Shown: positions 11,761-24,900 of the stretch, piece after piece
How the letters are laid out: each line of letters opens with the position of its first letter
Position numbering within the stretch: position 1 is the first letter of the stretch
Source: Pyrocephalus nanus
Taxonomy: Eukaryota; Chordata; Aves; Passeriformes; Tyrannidae
NCBI GenBank assembly: GCA_038380795.1
Contig: CM076261.1
Coordinates: 14,929,226-14,993,225 of the forward strand
Reading direction: 5' to 3'
Length of the DNA: 64,000 nucleotides
Program-made: the position numbers and the translations under genes
Notes under the pieces: generated by a model
The model's input: the letters and a program-made list of their open reading frames with translations, nothing else
Databases searched by the model: none
Told to the model about the DNA's origin: nothing

Positions 11761-14700
11761 CAACACCTCTTATTATGTCAAAAAACCAAACCCTCTTAAA
11801 TATGTGTTAATTGATTTGGATCACTAACTAGATTGGGATAAATTAACTAGATTGGGATAACTGTGTCTGAATTACCTGACTAGCACTAGCAACCTAAACT
11901 AGGTAAGTATTTCAAGTGATGATGCTTTGCTCTGAGAGCACGGTGCAGTTTATATCCTGACATGGGTGAACAGCATGTGATGCTTTCCTCCCTTGAGAAG
12001 GCAGGAGAGTCATCTCTATCTGGTTTTCACTGTTGCTTGATCTGGAGACTTAGTAGTGTTGGGGTAGGGAGTCTTCTGGTCTCCTTGAAGTTTCTAAAGC
12101 TTCTCTGTCGTTTTTTGTTGGTTTTTGTTTTCCATTGGAGTTAATGGCTGGGAATAATCTGGTACCATTAAACTCTGCACTTGCAGCTGGAGTACCGTCA
12201 TAAACCTGCATCAGTACTTGTGACACCAAGCACTTGGACAACACTGGTAGTTGGCTGCTAAGTTCTCACCTAACAGTGTAATTACTCTGCTAAAACATGC
12301 AGGATGCACATAGGACATGACTGGCATACCAACATATTTGAAGGTCATCTGTATGCTGAAATCAGGGTAACTTATCCTAGCAGTCAGTGTATCTTCCTTG
12401 ATTCCTGAATGGGCACCTTAGACTTCTCTAAATGGGGCAACTGTTACATAAAAACATGATTCCCTGGCTGTTGGTGGGTTTATGTTGCTTGTTTTCTATT
12501 TACCAACCTGAAAAGTATCAAAACTTGAGAAAATCTGGATCCTGGACTTGTTTCTCGTGATGTAAAGAAAAAGCTATTTGGGCAGGAGGAAAGCTGTTAG
12601 CGTTTATGGATTATGTTCTATACTATGGTCAGAAAGTATATTTAGTAGTCCTATTGCATTTATAACAAACATTTTGAGGATCAGTTAATTGGCTCAAGCT
12701 GTGCACTGAGGATACTGCATTGGATCCTACACTTCCTGAGTACAGCATGGCAGAGTTGTGAAGGAGGGCCAAAACAGAAGAAAGGGTGTTAAGGAGTCTG
12801 TAGAAAAGTCTAAGAAACAGATACTGTTGAATGTAAAGCAGAAATATTTTGGCATGGGGTTAAGTACCAGAACACTGTGAAAAGGAGGTTAAAATGGGAA
12901 TTTGGCCTGAGCAAAATGCAGGGGTCTATTTAACCACACAGGAGTAAACTGCTAAAGTACTGAGTACTTCGAGATTCAATGGGACTTAAGATTTCTGTAG
13001 ATGTATGATTTTAAAGTTGGAAATTAGCAGTATCTGTTCCTTGCTACAACAGAGCTTGTTTTAGCTGTAACCTCTCTTGTCCCCAGTGAAGGTGGCCACA
13101 AAAGCAGTAGTACTAGGCCTGATTGAGCAATGCAGGCAGAAAGAACTAATGGTGCCCTTTTATTTCTGTAGCCTGCTGCTTCAGACCTGACTCCTTGAAG
13201 AGTTACAGTTGCAGAGAGCTGGTTTGCTGCATCCTTTAAATGCTTGTGCATGGTATGAAGAGTTTGTTTTGTTTAGCCCAAGTTGTTTGAATAACAACAC
13301 TACTGTATAACACAGAAGTGCCTGACCTGAGAAAGTGGCAACTACTCATGAAAACCAAAATGCATCAGCGAAGCACAGGTCCTCGTGGCACCGTGTGCTG
13401 GGAGTGCAAAGGCTGCTTGGCATTTCCCACACAGAACTTCAAAGCATTGCTTTACCTATTATAAGTAAAGGCTTGGCCAGTCCAATTAGTACACAGCATG
13501 AAAGGTTGTAGAATTAATATCCCTCAATAGATACTCATTAAGAGACTTCTAAGTGAACTGACATCACTGCCAGACCAGTCTCTAGCTAGAGGATGGTACC
13601 ACCAAGAGGAGGCCAAGACTGCAGCAGTTTCAGATGGTTCTGGTTAGCCTGAGTAGCTGCTACGTGCCTTTGCTGTGCTAAGTAATTCCTACCCACTGGT
13701 AAGCACTGGAAAAATCTTCCTGCTGGTTTTGCAGTTTCTTCCTTATGGCCTGTGCATCCAGTCACCACAGTCTGCCTGGGGCAGAGTTATGCCTGCAGCA
13801 ACTTTACAAATATGAACAGCTACAAACTCCCACAATCTCTTAGAAAAATCCATGACAGTGTATCTTGATATGTAATATGCACTTAAACGAGCAGCTGGTG
13901 TTATTACAAGCTATTATCTCTAAATGAATAAATTTAAAATGTAATTTTTCTTTATTTCTTTGTGTTCTGGGAAACAAAAGCATACATATTAAAAACAAAG
14001 CCCTGATTTTCAACTATGATGCTGTCTATTTTAGGCTTCTCAAGCACAATGTTTCCTAATTTGAAACTTTTTGACTTGCAAAGCAGATTTTGGTTTAGCA
14101 TAATGAGATTGGATGGACTAACTAAATCAAAACTTGAAGAGCTTCAGCTTTGTGATCTTGACCTTGAAGCAATGTGAAGAGTAGAGATAAGGTAGAGCTA
14201 ATCTAGATAAAGTATTCCAGTTTGTTCATTCTGTCAAACTGCTAGCTCAAAAACATTACAATTTTTTTCAGTGTTACCGGAACTCATTTAATTAAAATAT
14301 AATAGATTCATGTGTTAAATATGCATTTACATTATGAGGAGTCAATCTGAATAAATTGCCTTCCTGATAATTAATAAAGTTAGGCAGGGAATTTAAATCA
14401 CTCTTCAGAGAATCTACTTAGGCTACACAGGAAAGTTTAGGGGATAATTTTGAGTCTAACCCCTTGTTAGCTTGATCCTACCATTTTAGATCATGATGTT
14501 AGGTTATGACAAGCCCTGAATGCTAAGACATGTTTTTTCTAATATTTTAAAATATTCATCTTTCTATTAATTTTGCATATCCTTAGTGATTCTGAGATTT
14601 CTTGAGGACTGCTTAAGATGCATACCAGTGAAGTAGGCCTGCTAAAACATCAGTATGCAATTCAGGCTTATGTTCTTCTCAGTCATGGAGACAGCTCATG

Positions 14701-14849
14701 GACCTCTGATATTTCTGCTGTTTAGACTGAAAAATGCAATAACAAATACACTTGAACAGCTTTTTTTGTCACTGTTATTGTGCTGTGCTACCCTTTGGAA
14801 AAGCAGCTGTCCTGTAGGCTAACTCAACTAAGGTAACATCAGTTCTGGT
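11761..14849. other. Intergenic spacer, no gene seen
   Basis: Between the CNDP2 poly(A) signals and the first CR1 fragment. Only short chance open frames (at most 75 codons) occur, with no recognisable domains, and the GC content falls toward 14 kb. I see no repeat family I can name. Confidence 0.6.
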
Positions 14850-15343
14850 CACTATTTAAACGTCACCTCCTAAGGGCACAGGACCAGGCAATTCCCAAAT
14901 GTTGGAAGTCAAGCAGGCAAGGCAGAAGGGCAGCTTGGCTGAAACTGAATCTTCTCTTGGAAATAAAGCAAAAAAGGAAGATCTATGCCCTGTGGAAGCA
15001 AGATGAGGTGACATGTGACAAATTCAGAGATGCTGCTTGCTTCTGTAGGGAGAAAATTTATGTAGCCAAAGCTCAGCTGGAGTTGCAGTTGGCCACAAAT
15101 GTGGAGGACAATAAAAAGAGTTTTTTCAAATCTATTAATGGCAATAGTCAGTATAGAAACATCATTGGCCTGTTACAGGATGGGGATGGTCACCTCACAA
15201 ACAGGGACAGAGGCAAGGCAGAGGTGTTTGATGCTTTCTTTTCCTTTGTCTTCACCATAGATGATGGAACAAGGGGGTATTGGTGCCCTGAGCTGGAGGA
15301 CCATAACTGCAAGAGTGATTAACTCCCAGTCAACTCTGAAATT
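14850..15343 (+). mobile_element. CR1 LINE fragment (ORF2, between endonuclease and RT)
   Basis: Translation gives the typical CR1 ORF2 linker: FKRHLLRAQ-like and IPKCWKSS-like segments near 14855-14920, then an open stretch 14957-15322 with LWKQDEVT, CREKIYVAKAQLELQLA, DNKKSFFKSIN and AEVFDAFFSFVF. The first part is in a different frame from the second, so the copy is decayed. It breaks off where the LTR element begins. The family is recognised from these motifs; no search was run. Confidence 0.85.
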
Positions 15344-16094
15344 GTGTGAGGTCCTTCAGGTGCCTGAACTGAGATTCCTCTGTAGCCCGTGGTGAATACC
15401 ATGGTGATGCAGGCTGTCCCCTTTCAGCCCACGCAGGACCTCATGCTAGAACAGGTGGATAGCAAAAGGAGGCTGTGACCCTGTGGGAAGCCCACGCTGG
15501 AGCAGGCTCCTGGTAAGATCTGTGGACCCATGGCTAGAGCCAGTTTGCTGGCAGGACTCATGACCCCACAGGGGACCAGCATGATGGGAGGGACTGCACC
15601 CCATGGGAGGGACCCACGTTACAGCAGTTCATGCCGAACTGCAGCCTGTGGGATGGACTCACACTGGAGAAGTTTGTGGAAGACTGTCTTCTATGGGACA
15701 ATCCTCATGCTGGAGCAGGGAAAGGACTCCTCTCCCTGAGGAGGACGCAGGGGCAGAACCAACATATGATGAACTGACCATAACCCCCATTCCCCATCTC
15801 CCTGCACCTCTGGAATATAGTAGGTAGAGAACTGGGATTAAAGTTAAGCCTGGGCAGGAGTGGGGGCAAGGTGCGTTGTAGATTTGTTTTATTTCTCATT
15901 ATCCTACTCTGATTTCATGGGTAATAAACTAAACTAATTTCTTCAAGTCAAGTCTGTTTTCCTCAGGACAGTATTTGGTGACTGATCCCTCCCTACCCCT
16001 ACATAAGCCTTTCATTATATTTTCTCTCCCCTGTCCACGTGAGGAACGGAGTGACAAAGCAGCTTTGATGGCCATCCAGGGTCAACCCACCACA
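15344..16094 (+). mobile_element. Endogenous retrovirus LTR family element (copy 1)
   Basis: It has degenerate internal repeats built on GGGACCCACGCTGGAGCAG-like units and a poly(A) signal AATAAA at 15923-15928. It ends GTCAACCCACCACA, i.e. a CA terminus. The same family occurs in the opposite orientation at 47281-48610 and 61613-62504. Open frames inside (such as 15530-15739) are chance products of the repeats. The left border is approximate, and no target-site duplication was found. Assignment to an avian ERV LTR family is from memory of the repeat type. Confidence 0.7.
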
Positions 16095-16357
16095 CTGTTG
16101 CAACAAATTTGATCCACAGCACAAAATGCTGAAATATTCGACAGGGATTAATGGTCAGTTATTAGACACTCGTGAAAATCTTCTTATAGAGACGTTTCCT
16201 CTGTGTTAGATGTTGCTTAGGAATCTGTGTGCCCTACAGTTGTCAATCACAGTTCACCGGTCTGTACTGAAAGAGCCTTAATAAAGTTTAAGTGTTCGTA
16301 AGCAATGTGTATGAATAGTATTTGAGGAAGGATCCTTTGAAGTCTGCTGTTACTGAC

Positions 16358-16379
16358 TATATATATATATATATATATA
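16358..16379. repeat. (TA)n microsatellite
   Basis: Eleven uninterrupted TA units, followed by AATAAA-like sequence. Confidence 0.95.
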
Positions 16380-18882
16380 AATAAAACCACTCATAAAAAT
16401 GCTAAATGTATTCATGTAAAGGTGAATCTTTGGAGGACTGTTTCATTGCTATTTTGGACAGAGTAAGTAAATGAAATTGCAAATATGAGCTGTTAATATA
16501 TGCAAAATTGTAGTAAATTCCTGAATTCCAAGGTAGATGCAAAGATATGTGATGAAATTGAATGTGACATTTCTGAAGTACTTAATGGATCTAATATTGA
16601 TGTAGTGAATAATAGAGGAGTCAAGGTTAGACTTGAGAATAAATGCTGTATTGCCTTGGACCATTTTAAATGCTAGTAGGGAGAATTCCGAGATGCTGCA
16701 GCCTAATTTCCAGAATACTTATTAAACTCTTCCTTAGACTTGCAGAAAGCAGCAATAGAACTAAACTAGCTAAAGTGTTAAAGTAGTACAATGGCTGCAA
16801 AAGACTTTTGAAAGCTAGAATGCTGGAAAGTATTTATTTATAAATATGCTTTTGATAAGGTGTTGGTTTAGACTATCTTGCTGTCTTAGTAATGGGTTGA
16901 CATCTTTTTCTCTTCCATTATCAGCTGTTTAGTGCTGCGTTATTAGAAACCTTTTAAATGCAAAAATTATGTTTCTTTTGATGAATTTTTAATAGTGCAT
17001 GCAGAGTACAGAATACCTGCCCTTTGCTGCCTCACATATTCTCTACTATTATTGCTGTCCCTGCTCCCCTGCTCCAATTTTCCCAGTCATTTATGTGGCA
17101 AAACTAATCCTGCAAGGGGCACCCATGGAATTTCCTAGGAATATTACCAGGCTTTCACTTTATAAAGTGATAGGTATATGTTGACTGGATTGAGCCTCTT
17201 TTTGTACAAAGACTGTGGTTTTAATTCTGACACAGAAACTGCTAACAGGCAATGACCTTCAATTTAACTCTGTAGTTGCCACTGCAACAGTTTTCAATTT
17301 TTGAAAGTTGGTCTAACAGTGTAATAACACAAAATGGAGTGTAAAAAGTTAACTTATTTTTCCCAAATTCCTCTCCATTAACCTCTTTATTATTTGAATG
17401 AATAGCAATCAGTGAAAATTTGGGCAGAAAAGCAGTTGTATCTACAAATCCACTGAAACATACTACTTTTTAATTTGTGGAAATGCCAGAGGTTAGAGGC
17501 ATTAAAGACACTTGGAAATGGTTCCAGGCATATCTCTTGAGGTTTTTTTATTGTGTTGAACACTTAGCTGGAGGACTCTAGTTGAAAGCTACAAGAATAC
17601 AATATAAATTCAAAATACAGTATAGTCTGCATGTCATTTTCAGGAATCAGTTGTCAAACAGAGAATTAATAAAACAAAAGGAAAATATTTATTTCTGCAC
17701 AGCTTTGAATCTTGTTAGTATTTCCAAAATATCCTGTAATGTGTTACCAACCATATCCTAAATTTTTCTGCAGGGAAACACAGTGCTGCTTGTGATTATT
17801 TTAAGGCAGTTTCAATTCTGATCAGATGGATTCAGAAATAGAAATCAAGAAGGGGGAATACTGCATCAAGAGCTCAGGCATACAGGGGCTACCAATTCTG
17901 TTGTCTGGCAAGGGAATTTCAGTATAAAGATGTGAATAAAGATAACTTGAATGTGGAGAGACTTGGGAGAAACACAGTTAGAGAGCAGGTCTCAGAAATG
18001 AAGTAAAGGGCTTTATGAGAGAGGTATAAGTGAATGTATAAACACATGTTCCTAAAGTATGGAGAACTAGAATTCATTGGCTTCTAAGCTTTAGTCTGCT
18101 AATGTTTCTTTGCACTGATCTGGAAATGGTATTTAGTGGAATTGGGTTGGTTATGAATTGAAAGTTTGTAGAGCTGCATTTAATTGTTGAAAGTTTTACT
18201 TGGAGTTGTCTGACACTCAGAAGTGAAATTTAAATAACTTGAGACCAGTTCAGAAATAATTATAAGTTCACAGGAGTTTTAAGGAAGAGATTTGAGAGAT
18301 AGGTAATAAAATGTTGGTTTTAACTGCAGATAAGCACAGGCATTGATGGGTAAAACAGAAGTACACTAAAAATAGCAAACACATCTGAGGTGTTTTTTCC
18401 CATGGAAATTTCCTGAGCATTAAATTAATAGATAACTGTGCCGTATTACATTTCCCACTCTGTTAAAATGTTCCTATAGGATATGACAGGTAATTGACTC
18501 ATCAACATAAAATATTAATAATTAAGATGATACATTCTATTTTCTTAATGTGTTGTAGTTCCACATCTATCTACTTGCAAATATGACACAGATTTACTGG
18601 GACACAGCAATCACCTTGAAGCTGTGCTCAGTAACAGCTGATTAGCATTATCTGTTCCAAATGTAAAATAAGTTCAGCTTCTCTGACCTCATTAGAGGGA
18701 ACTGAGAGTGCCTCAGTAATAAATGCTCCTCTAGCTTCTTCCAATAATTTGATTTATATGGAAGAAAGTTTTAATGACACAATCCCTGCTACTAATAGGC
18801 CAGCAGTCCTTAAGGATGTATAATAAAGATTCTGAAAATAATTAGACTTTGCCCTAAAATTAACAAGGAGGCTTGACCAGGA

Positions 18883-18902
18883 AATTTTTTTTTTTTTTTT
18901 TT
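18883..18902. repeat. Poly-T tract
   Basis: About twenty consecutive T residues. Confidence 0.9.
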
Positions 18903-21900
18903 GAACAGGAAAATATTATTTTTTCCATAGCATACAGTCTGTAATACCTCAGTCTTTTCACTCACTTATATTCATAAATATCAACAATGAATTAAGGCTG
19001 ATGTACTCAGAAGTTCTTGGTAATCTGTTCATAAACTTCCATATATGCACCTGTTTGCTTTTGAATTTGAATAACTAGAGCCTATGCCCACCAAAAATAA
19101 TTGTCATTCTGGCACACTGTTTATTAGTCTTTTTTCCATTGCTGAATGTAAGTATTTGGGGTGACAAAATAGCAAAGTGGTCTATGAACCTGTGAGGCTG
19201 CTTTAAGTCTGGATCTAAATCAAAAGAAGAGGATATGGTGAATTCAAATGAAACTTGTTTACTTTATCATAGAGCAAGATGGAAATTTTAATTTCACACA
19301 CTTTGCATAAGATTATAATGCAGAAATGCAGATTGCTATTAGTCTGTTCAAGATATAATTTTATCTCTGTTGATAGAAATTAATATGCCATTCTGAGTCC
19401 TTTAAATGTATCAAGTTAATCTACAACTCAAAACTAACAAACAGCGAAATGGTATAAATGGCATAAAGGCCTCTTTTGTGGTCTCTGATTAGGGGAAACT
19501 GGTTACTCCAGGAAAGGCAGGTATACTGGAAAATGATGCATAAATGTATAAGCTTGGTCTGTTACTCATTTTTCACAGATATCTCAAAATTCAGAGAGTT
19601 TTCAAGATGGCAGGAGCAAAGAGTGACTTAGATCTTACTATTAGTGAATGAAGACACCGAGTACCAAAAAGCCTTCTCCCTAAACCCCTCATTTCAGTAC
19701 TTGAAATGGCACACGTCACCTGGATAGCATTCATTTATCTTTCAGTTTAAAGATCAAAAATTCCCTTTATGTTTCCACAGTGCTCTGAATTTGAGAGCTT
19801 GATCCTGCTAAATCTGTTAGTCAGTTTAGGGCCCAATTACTAGTCACAGGAACAAATGAAAACTCCAGATAAGATGACACCATGCTGAGATAATTCAAAA
19901 GGAATCAGTCACACTACTTCAGGCTGACACTTTTTTTTTTTTGCTTGAAATGTGGCTCTTTGAAAACTGACTATTTATGAGGAAAAAAAGCACTCTTCTT
20001 TTTTTCCTTTTCTTGCAGAGTTTACCTAAAGCTTCAACTGTGTGAGTTGCATTATCTTTTTAATATCCCCATAGAGCATTTTCTCCCTTCCCAGGTAAAA
20101 AAGAGCAAAGTCTAGGTAGATAAAAGACATGTTTGCTCGTGTCTGGGAAGGCTGCACACAGATGAAGGATCCAACATCTCTGACACCTTTGTGTTCAGCA
20201 AAGATCACTCACAAGGTGCTAAATGGATGCTTTGAACTCTTTAAATCTATCATGTTTTTTTCTATATGAGTTCTTCACGTAATTACTGCTCTGGAAATGG
20301 ACGTATGTGCTGCCTCTAGCAATATTTTTAGTAATAACATTTTCTTTACCTCAGTAGTGAATGATCAGATAGGTGAAAGCAGACTTGCTGCAAGTGGAGA
20401 AACTAAGGCTGACATTATAAACATATTTGTACTTCTCTAAATGTGACAGAAAACCTGGGTCCATTTCACAATGCCATTATCCTGGGTTCCAATTTTCTTG
20501 AGCTAAATTACCTGAGTGTGTGGTTGTGTATACTCCTCAAGAAGCTTTTTGTTGTGGGAATCTACTTGCCCAGCCAGTTTCCCTGTAGGTATCCACATGA
20601 AAACAAACTATTCTAAACTCTATAGCCTTAATGAGGGAAGGCACCATAGAAAAGTAAGGGGACATCATAATATGTTTTTTTGGGCTCCTTTTCTGTAGCA
20701 TAAGAAACTGCCATGTGACACAATACATTAAAAAATCTAACCAAAAATTTGTATTCTGATAAGGAGGCATAGCAAAAGATGTAGGTATTGTGGTTTTTCA
20801 TATGGATAGAGAAGAAGTGAAAAAAATACTGGGTCTAAATTTTCAGTGTTTCTTTATGGGCAGTTTCTATGTAATTGCATGCCATGGATTGAGATTTACA
20901 GTTGAACTGGATCTTAAAAGTCTTTTCTGACCTAAATGAGTCTGTCATTAAAGGTACCATCAGCTGTACCACTGACTATGTCTTTCTAGCATATAAGAAA
21001 CAGATAAAGAATACAATGTGATGCAAATAAATGAGAAACAAAAGTAATCAATGTGTCAGACTGGTGAGGTTAGTGGTTAGGAGTCACATTTTAAAAACCT
21101 CTGGAGTCATTTTGTTAGGCTGCCTGGTAGCATTTTGCTACTAGGGAGGTCTTTGGATGATGATCAGTTTGGAATGAGCCTTGGAGGGGAGCTTGGAGAA
21201 CTGCAGTGGGGATCAGTGTCTGTAGCAATGCATCAGATATGGATCCATGCTATGAAGTGGCTCTGCAAACCAAGGCAGTGAGCTGAGGGCTGCTCTTAAT
21301 GCTCAACTTGGCAGGGTACGCAAAGCCCAGCTCCTTCTCTCAGAGGTAGGTGATGATAACCTTGTATTTAGGGGCCTGATCAGGAAACCCTCCTTAAAAA
21401 TGGATGAATTTAAAGCCAGGGATAGTGTTGCTCATCTGGAGTGCCAAGAGTCCTGTGGCCCAAGCATGCGCCCCATCCAGGCAATGTGTATCCAAGACGC
21501 AGTTCCTTCCTCAGCCTTCCCATTTCCCATCTTGTAGGAAAGTGCGCATAGATTGTTGCAAATGGGGAGAAGATACTTTTCTACGTGGCCAAGCTGTGCT
21601 CCCATTAAGGACTGGTTTCCAGGCAGGAGCACCTGGTGAAACTGTTTCTCTAACAGCTGTTTGTACATTTGATCTTTCATAGCTAATGACCTAAATGCAT
21701 TTTTAAATATTATCATGGGATTTCCCCTGTTTCTCTATTGTAGTTAAAAGTAAAACTTAATTCCCTCTGAAGTGCAGTCAGTGAGGGGATACAAACTTTG
21801 TGCATCTTCATGAATTGTCTCAAATATTTAACGCAAAACTTCATAATTTAAAGAAGGATTTAGACAGTTGGAGTGTGGGATTAATGGCTTATATCCAACC

Positions 21901-21940
21901 AGTGATTTGCAGAACTGTCAGTTTCTTAGAAGTTAAGAGC

Positions 21941-21964
21941 TATATATATATATATATATATATA
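21941..21964. repeat. (TA)n microsatellite
   Basis: About twelve TA units, similar to the one at 16358. The two are independent simple repeats. Confidence 0.95.
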
Positions 21965-24900
21965 AAAATTAGTTCTAAATGTTTGGTTTCCTATAATAAT
22001 AAAAATGAAAAGCCATCATTGCCTTTTAAGTCATGTCAAGGCACATGCTACTGTTCTGTTGAAAGACCTTTGAATATATGGGAAACTTCTCAGCTTGAAA
22101 AGGCTGTAACAAAGACAGCAAAACATACTTGTCTGCAGGGAGAGTATTTTAAGTCTAAACCTTTGTGAAATGAGTAGGGAACTATTTTCTGAAGAAGTTG
22201 CAATCAAGTTCATAGCAAATCAATCGGGGAGCCTGATCCAGTACTCGGGGATCCACCTCAGCTGTTGACAGGCTCAGTGCCTTTGTGCAGGTGTTTAATT
22301 AAGATGTTCAGATAGGAACTAGTTTTCTAACCAAAGGCGCCAGTCTTGTAGTTATCAGTCTTTCTGTTTTTGTTGAGACGCTATCACATTTTTCACAAAA
22401 TTTTCACGACGTGCAGAGGCTCAGTTCCATGGGCATCTGCTCTGGGCTCTCAAAGCAGGTGCTTTACCCTTGTTATAGTCAGTGGCACTTTGATAGAAGA
22501 GATGAGCTACGAAATATCTCACACTCCTCCCTAAGGAGGTCACTGTCACAAAGACTTCTCAATGGTAACATCTGCTGGCATGAGATGCAACACTATTGTG
22601 AGTGTGTGTATATATATATTCATATGTATAAACAGTGGGTTCCTTAATTTTTAAGCTATTTAGGAGCACCTTGTATTTGTCAAGAGAAGACCCTATCTGC
22701 TTGCTTTGGCCTTCTCCCAAATGGAAGAAGAAGTGGAAAAATACTCCTAAGCCTTTCTTCAGAGGCTGCAGCTCCTGGGACACACAGCTGAGTTGAAGAA
22801 GCCAGCGAAGTGTCAAACTGAGTTAACTTTGTAGTACTCCAGACCTGTGCCCTGAAGGACACCGTGCATGCCACCACCTCAGTGACTCGTGCCCTGCCTC
22901 TGCCAATTCCTGGACCTCACACAGAGCTGGGAGGAGGCAGTATGAAGAGCTGCATAAACAAAGTACTGCACTGTTAGTGTCAGCTTCACCCTGTGAACTC
23001 AAAAAGTCAGTCTCTGATGTGTCTGTTTGGGAAGAACTACGAGTTATCGGCTGGATAAAAAAACCTCATCTACAAGGAGAGCATTAATCACCCTCAAGGG
23101 AATACTGATGCTATTTGGCTGAGCTAAGCCATCTGAAGGATATCAAGATCAGAATAACCTCTTGCCATTGTTTCAGTGTGATTAATATCTGAAGATTTTT
23201 TGCTTAATCATTAAGCAAAATGAATTTACAATGTTGCTCTTGGAAAAATAAGATAGTCTCCTATCTTAGCACTTAGTGCAGTGTACTGGAAAAGGTACTG
23301 AATAAGAATTTGTTTGTTTCTCTTACCACTTAAAGCCTGCGTGCTTGGAGTTCTGGGTACAGAGAGCTTGCTTCATGAGCCACCAGGCCGTGAGAAGGTT
23401 CCATGTTATTGTTGTTCCTTTACAGAGTACTGCAAATGTTTTTTGTCCTACTCCTGGAAGGTGCTGAGCATCATTGCTCCATAAAGAGGACTGGCCCTTG
23501 TGAAGCACTGTGAGATCTCTGGTCTGGGTAAGGGGACCTTTTCTAAACCAATCTCCTTCCACTGACATACCCAGGTATGATGACATTCAGGTACCAACTA
23601 CTAATTCAGGGTCATGGGGGTCTCTGTCTCTCTATCAGCACAATCTCACTTCACTGTCTTACAAGCTCTTGCAGTTGGCAATATTGCTAAAGTCGTGGTC
23701 CCAGGTTCTGGCATCAGTTGTGATTATTTTGAAAGATGGTGGCTGGAAAATACTCTTCCAACTGCAGTGTGAAGTGGGAAGGAGCGAAGAGGTGAAAGGG
23801 CTTGTTGCTGCTGCACAAGGAGCAGAAGTAGAAATACCAGTAGGGGAAAGAGATTTGGGGAACTGGTTGAAAGGGTCCCTCCATTCCACTCTAATACTTC
23901 GGAGATACAGTGGTAAGTTACATTAAGGCAGCATATTGAGAAATGAGAGTAAGCTGCAATAATAACCAGGTGCCACTGATTATGACATTACAATATAATT
24001 TCTGCTTTTCTGCAATACACCTTCAAGAATAGAAATTTAACTCTCTAGAGCTAGAGGTAGTTTCTTATAGAGTGACAGGTAACATTGAAAACCATCATGT
24101 AATTTCTCTGTCAATGAAATATTGCTTCTAACAGCATATTTCTTACATATTTGTTCACTCAAACTTTAGATGGTAATTACTTAAGATACCTTCTTAATTA
24201 AGGAAACAATTAAAACGTGCTAATTCTGCTGAAGTGCAAATGAAATGAAGTTGCTTTTGTTTGTACCATCACTTTGTAATCAGCTGAGGGCGCTACCCTG
24301 ATGTAGTAACGGAAACACAAACTAGGAGACCATCTCTGTCCTAGATAGCTTATATTTTCAAAGCACAAGAGAAACAAAGACAAGGATTCTTTTTTTTTCC
24401 TCCCTTTGTCCTATTTTTAGTTCTGATCTTATTTTCCTTTAATCAGTCTATTTCCTCCTCCTTAAATACTTACTGTATTCCAAAGAGTTGTCCATGCCAA
24501 CACAGCCAAACTATTTGTTGGTTCTTTAATTTCTTGTAGTTAATAAGCTACTATCAAAGAGTGTTTTTATTAAGGAGATAAACCTGCCTACATTTAAAAA
24601 TGCTTCTAAACAATGTTGGCAATGTTTATGATACTCCATAAATGGAATAATGACCATAAAAAAATAAATCTTTTATATTATGGACCCTAAACCTTATTCC
24701 AAATTATAGGTTATAAAATAAGGGCAATTAGCAATGAAATAATAAGCTACAAAGTAATAATAGCTTTTTTTCTTTTTCCACAATAGTATAGTTTCTCAGT
24801 AGTATTAAGTGATAAATAAACAAATAGTTGAATGACTGCATTTAGTAGACCTATTTTTAATCTCACTTGCACTATTGTAATTCAGGAATAACTCCAGTGT

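Noticed and set aside
23510..23926. 138-codon + open frame in the CNDP2-CNDP1 spacer
   Set aside because: No recognisable domain, no convincing splice or promoter context, a competing frame on the other strand. Most likely chance.
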